Shown here: positions 62,641 through 64,000 of the stretch, in pieces
Layout: every line of letters starts with the position of its first letter
Numbering within the stretch: position 1 is the first letter of the stretch
Origin: Cordylochernes scorpioides
Taxonomy: Eukaryota; Arthropoda; Arachnida; Pseudoscorpiones; Chernetidae
Reading direction: 5' to 3'
Length of the DNA stretch: 64,000 bases
Assembly (NCBI GenBank): GCA_030710605.1
Contig: CP092874.1
Location: 24,573,621 to 24,637,620 of the forward strand
Translations under genes and position numbers: made by a program
The notes under the pieces: model-generated
What the model saw: the letters and a program-made list of their open reading frames with translations, nothing else
What the model was told of the DNA's origin: nothing
The model's database searches: none

Positions 62641-63006
62641 AATAATAAGAAAAATAAGTTAAAAAAAAAAACTTTTTAATAAAACTTGGGATGTCTCCGT
62701 AGTATTATAGATTTGTTCATAGAAGAAGCACTTATTCTTTGATTAGGTACAACTTGGATTATAGATTTAAAAAATAAGGTAAATAAGACCAAATCCAATT
62801 TATTTATTTGATCTTATATTACCTTGAGTAATTATTCCAGTTCTAACCAAGTTGTGTTGTTATAAAGGAGGATGTTATTATAACAATGTACCGCTGTAAA
62901 TAGTACAGGATAACAATACTAAAAGGGCATTATTTGATTCATTTCTGTAACAGTGTTGTTACCATCTTCAGTCTATGGTACATAGTATCACTGGTTACAC
63001 TAAGTA

Positions 63007-63270
63007 CACCAATACCTCGCTTTGCGTTGTTTCGTTTTGCGTTTTTTTCGAAGTTGCGTCGCTGCTTAATTTTTACTGATTTTCACTGTGCGTCATTAGA
63101 TTTTCGAAGTTGCGCTGTTTTGGATTCGAGTCTTTAATTTTTTTTTTCCCTAAAATATGGCAACACCTTTGTTTTTGATTGCGCCTTCACATATTTTCAC
63201 TTTGCGTCATTTCAATTTGCCTCGTGTTTTTTTTTGGAACGTAACCCCGACGCAAAGCGAAGTATGGGTG
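63007..63270. mobile_element. MITE with TA target, copy B only
   Basis: Inverted ends caccaatacctcgctttgcg and cgcaaagcgaagtatgggtg, flanked by TA (63005-63006 and 63271-63272). Unit A reads aagtactcttcattg across the site. Confidence 0.85.
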
Positions 63271-63479
63271 TACTCCTCATTGCTTTTACCCAAAAATGTC
63301 TACTTTAAATAACTTGCGATGGATTTAATTTTGCTACCTGGGGAAGCTTATCTCTAACCCAAATTGTACCATTCGAAAGATAGGATCCTCTTAAATGTAA
63401 AATAATAATTTTAAAAAAGGCTTCCGAGGATGTTTCTCGCTTTATATAGACGATATATTTTGAAAAATAGAGCAATCTA

Positions 63480-63660
63480 TAGATAAATCTTTAATTAAAA
63501 AGGCATATATTAGATTAAAAAAAAAAATTATTTTACCAATATTTCAGTTGGCTGAACGCCAACCTTTATCAAGGTATTATAACATTTTAAAGTGGTTCAA
63601 CAACAATATTGGTAAAATAAATGATTTTTTTGATCCAATATATGCCTTTTTAATTATAGA
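63480..63660. mobile_element. Foldback element
   Basis: Arms taattaaaaaggcatatatt and tatatgcctttttaattata, with ttttaccaatatttcagttg in the inner arm. Not present in unit A near 47220. Confidence 0.75.
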
Positions 63661-63829
63661 TGATATATTAACACAAGGTAATAAGACCAAATCCAAATAA
63701 ATAAATAGTTATGTGATGTTTCGGTAACAGCGTTGTTACCACCTAGATGATATATTTTGATGCATCAGCGCGCCCTCTGTTATGAATATTTGAAACTATT
63801 ATAGACGTGTAAGATTCTTTTGAAAATTA

Positions 63830-63950
63830 AACAATTTCTACTGTCCTTACTGCGATGGAAAAATTAAAGGGAGGGCCTGGCTCATCAGTGGTGAACCCTC
63901 CCAGCGGTTTCGCCAGTTTAATCTACCATACCACTGTTATATTGCATTTT
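63830..63950. mobile_element. Family Q element
   Basis: ctactgtccttactgcgatg to ccagtttaatctaccatacc. Confidence 0.6.
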
Positions 63951-64000
63951 TGGAACTTCCTTTTATAGGTGACAGTGTTAATGGGAGGGCAAAGTCTGAC

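Larger units (their letters stand above)
49107..64000. repeat. Duplication unit B (contains NDUFV1 copy B), runs off the window
   Basis: Starts at the gap with family H sequence equivalent to about 30469 and remains co-linear with unit A to the window end. Copy-specific events in B are a SINE at 50334, the LINE-a tail array at 59266, a LINE at 60785 and a MITE at 63007. Confidence 0.85.

Overview
This is animal nuclear DNA: AT-rich, with spliced genes, long introns and very dense interspersed repeats. An arthropod is the best guess. A retrotransposon near 13 kb carries a captured fragment of an arthropod-type cuticular chitin-binding (peritrophin-like) gene, and the host protein genes look like bilaterian orthologues. 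The species cannot be named from the sequence.

Host genes. (1) Two complete copies of NDUFV1, the 51 kDa NADH/FMN-binding subunit of mitochondrial complex I, lie in tandem on the minus strand. Copy A has seven recognised exons between 31994 and 45757; copy B has the matching seven between 49990 and 61299. All recognised exon-intron boundaries are canonical, and the two predicted mature proteins are the same wherever I compared them. The exon with the start codon is not firmly identified in either copy. (2) An intronless UPF0669/C6orf120-like secreted protein gene lies at 9002-9517 (+). (3) Two terminal exons of unrecognised genes lie at 959-1009 (+) and 8213-8512 (-).

Layout. 1-8 kb: SINEs, foldback MITEs and LINE tails, plus two unidentified terminal exons. 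8.9-9.6 kb: the UPF0669 gene. 11.5-13.5 kb: a young but pol-deleted LTR retrotransposon with gag-protease and a captured host exon. 14.2-15.5 kb: a dead mariner. 17.4-20.1 kb: an 82-bp satellite. 23.6-24.3 kb: a GC-rich LINE reverse-transcriptase fragment. 26.9-27.7 kb: a 49/51-bp tandem array. 30.5-48.5 kb: duplication unit A with NDUFV1. 49007-49106: a gap of exactly 100 Ns. 49107-64000: duplication unit B with the second NDUFV1.

The two units differ by many copy-specific insertions (SINE, solo LTR, pogo-like element, LINE, MITE), yet they share an almost identical tract of about 3.1 kb across exons 3 and 4. Because the unit boundary falls on a 100-N scaffold gap, the duplication may be a real tandem paralogue pair or an assembly artefact that placed two diverged haplotypes end to end. 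I found no bacterial, phage, CRISPR or operon-like system. The most unusual items are the retrotransposon with the captured chitin-binding exon and the NDUFV1 pair with its identity tract.
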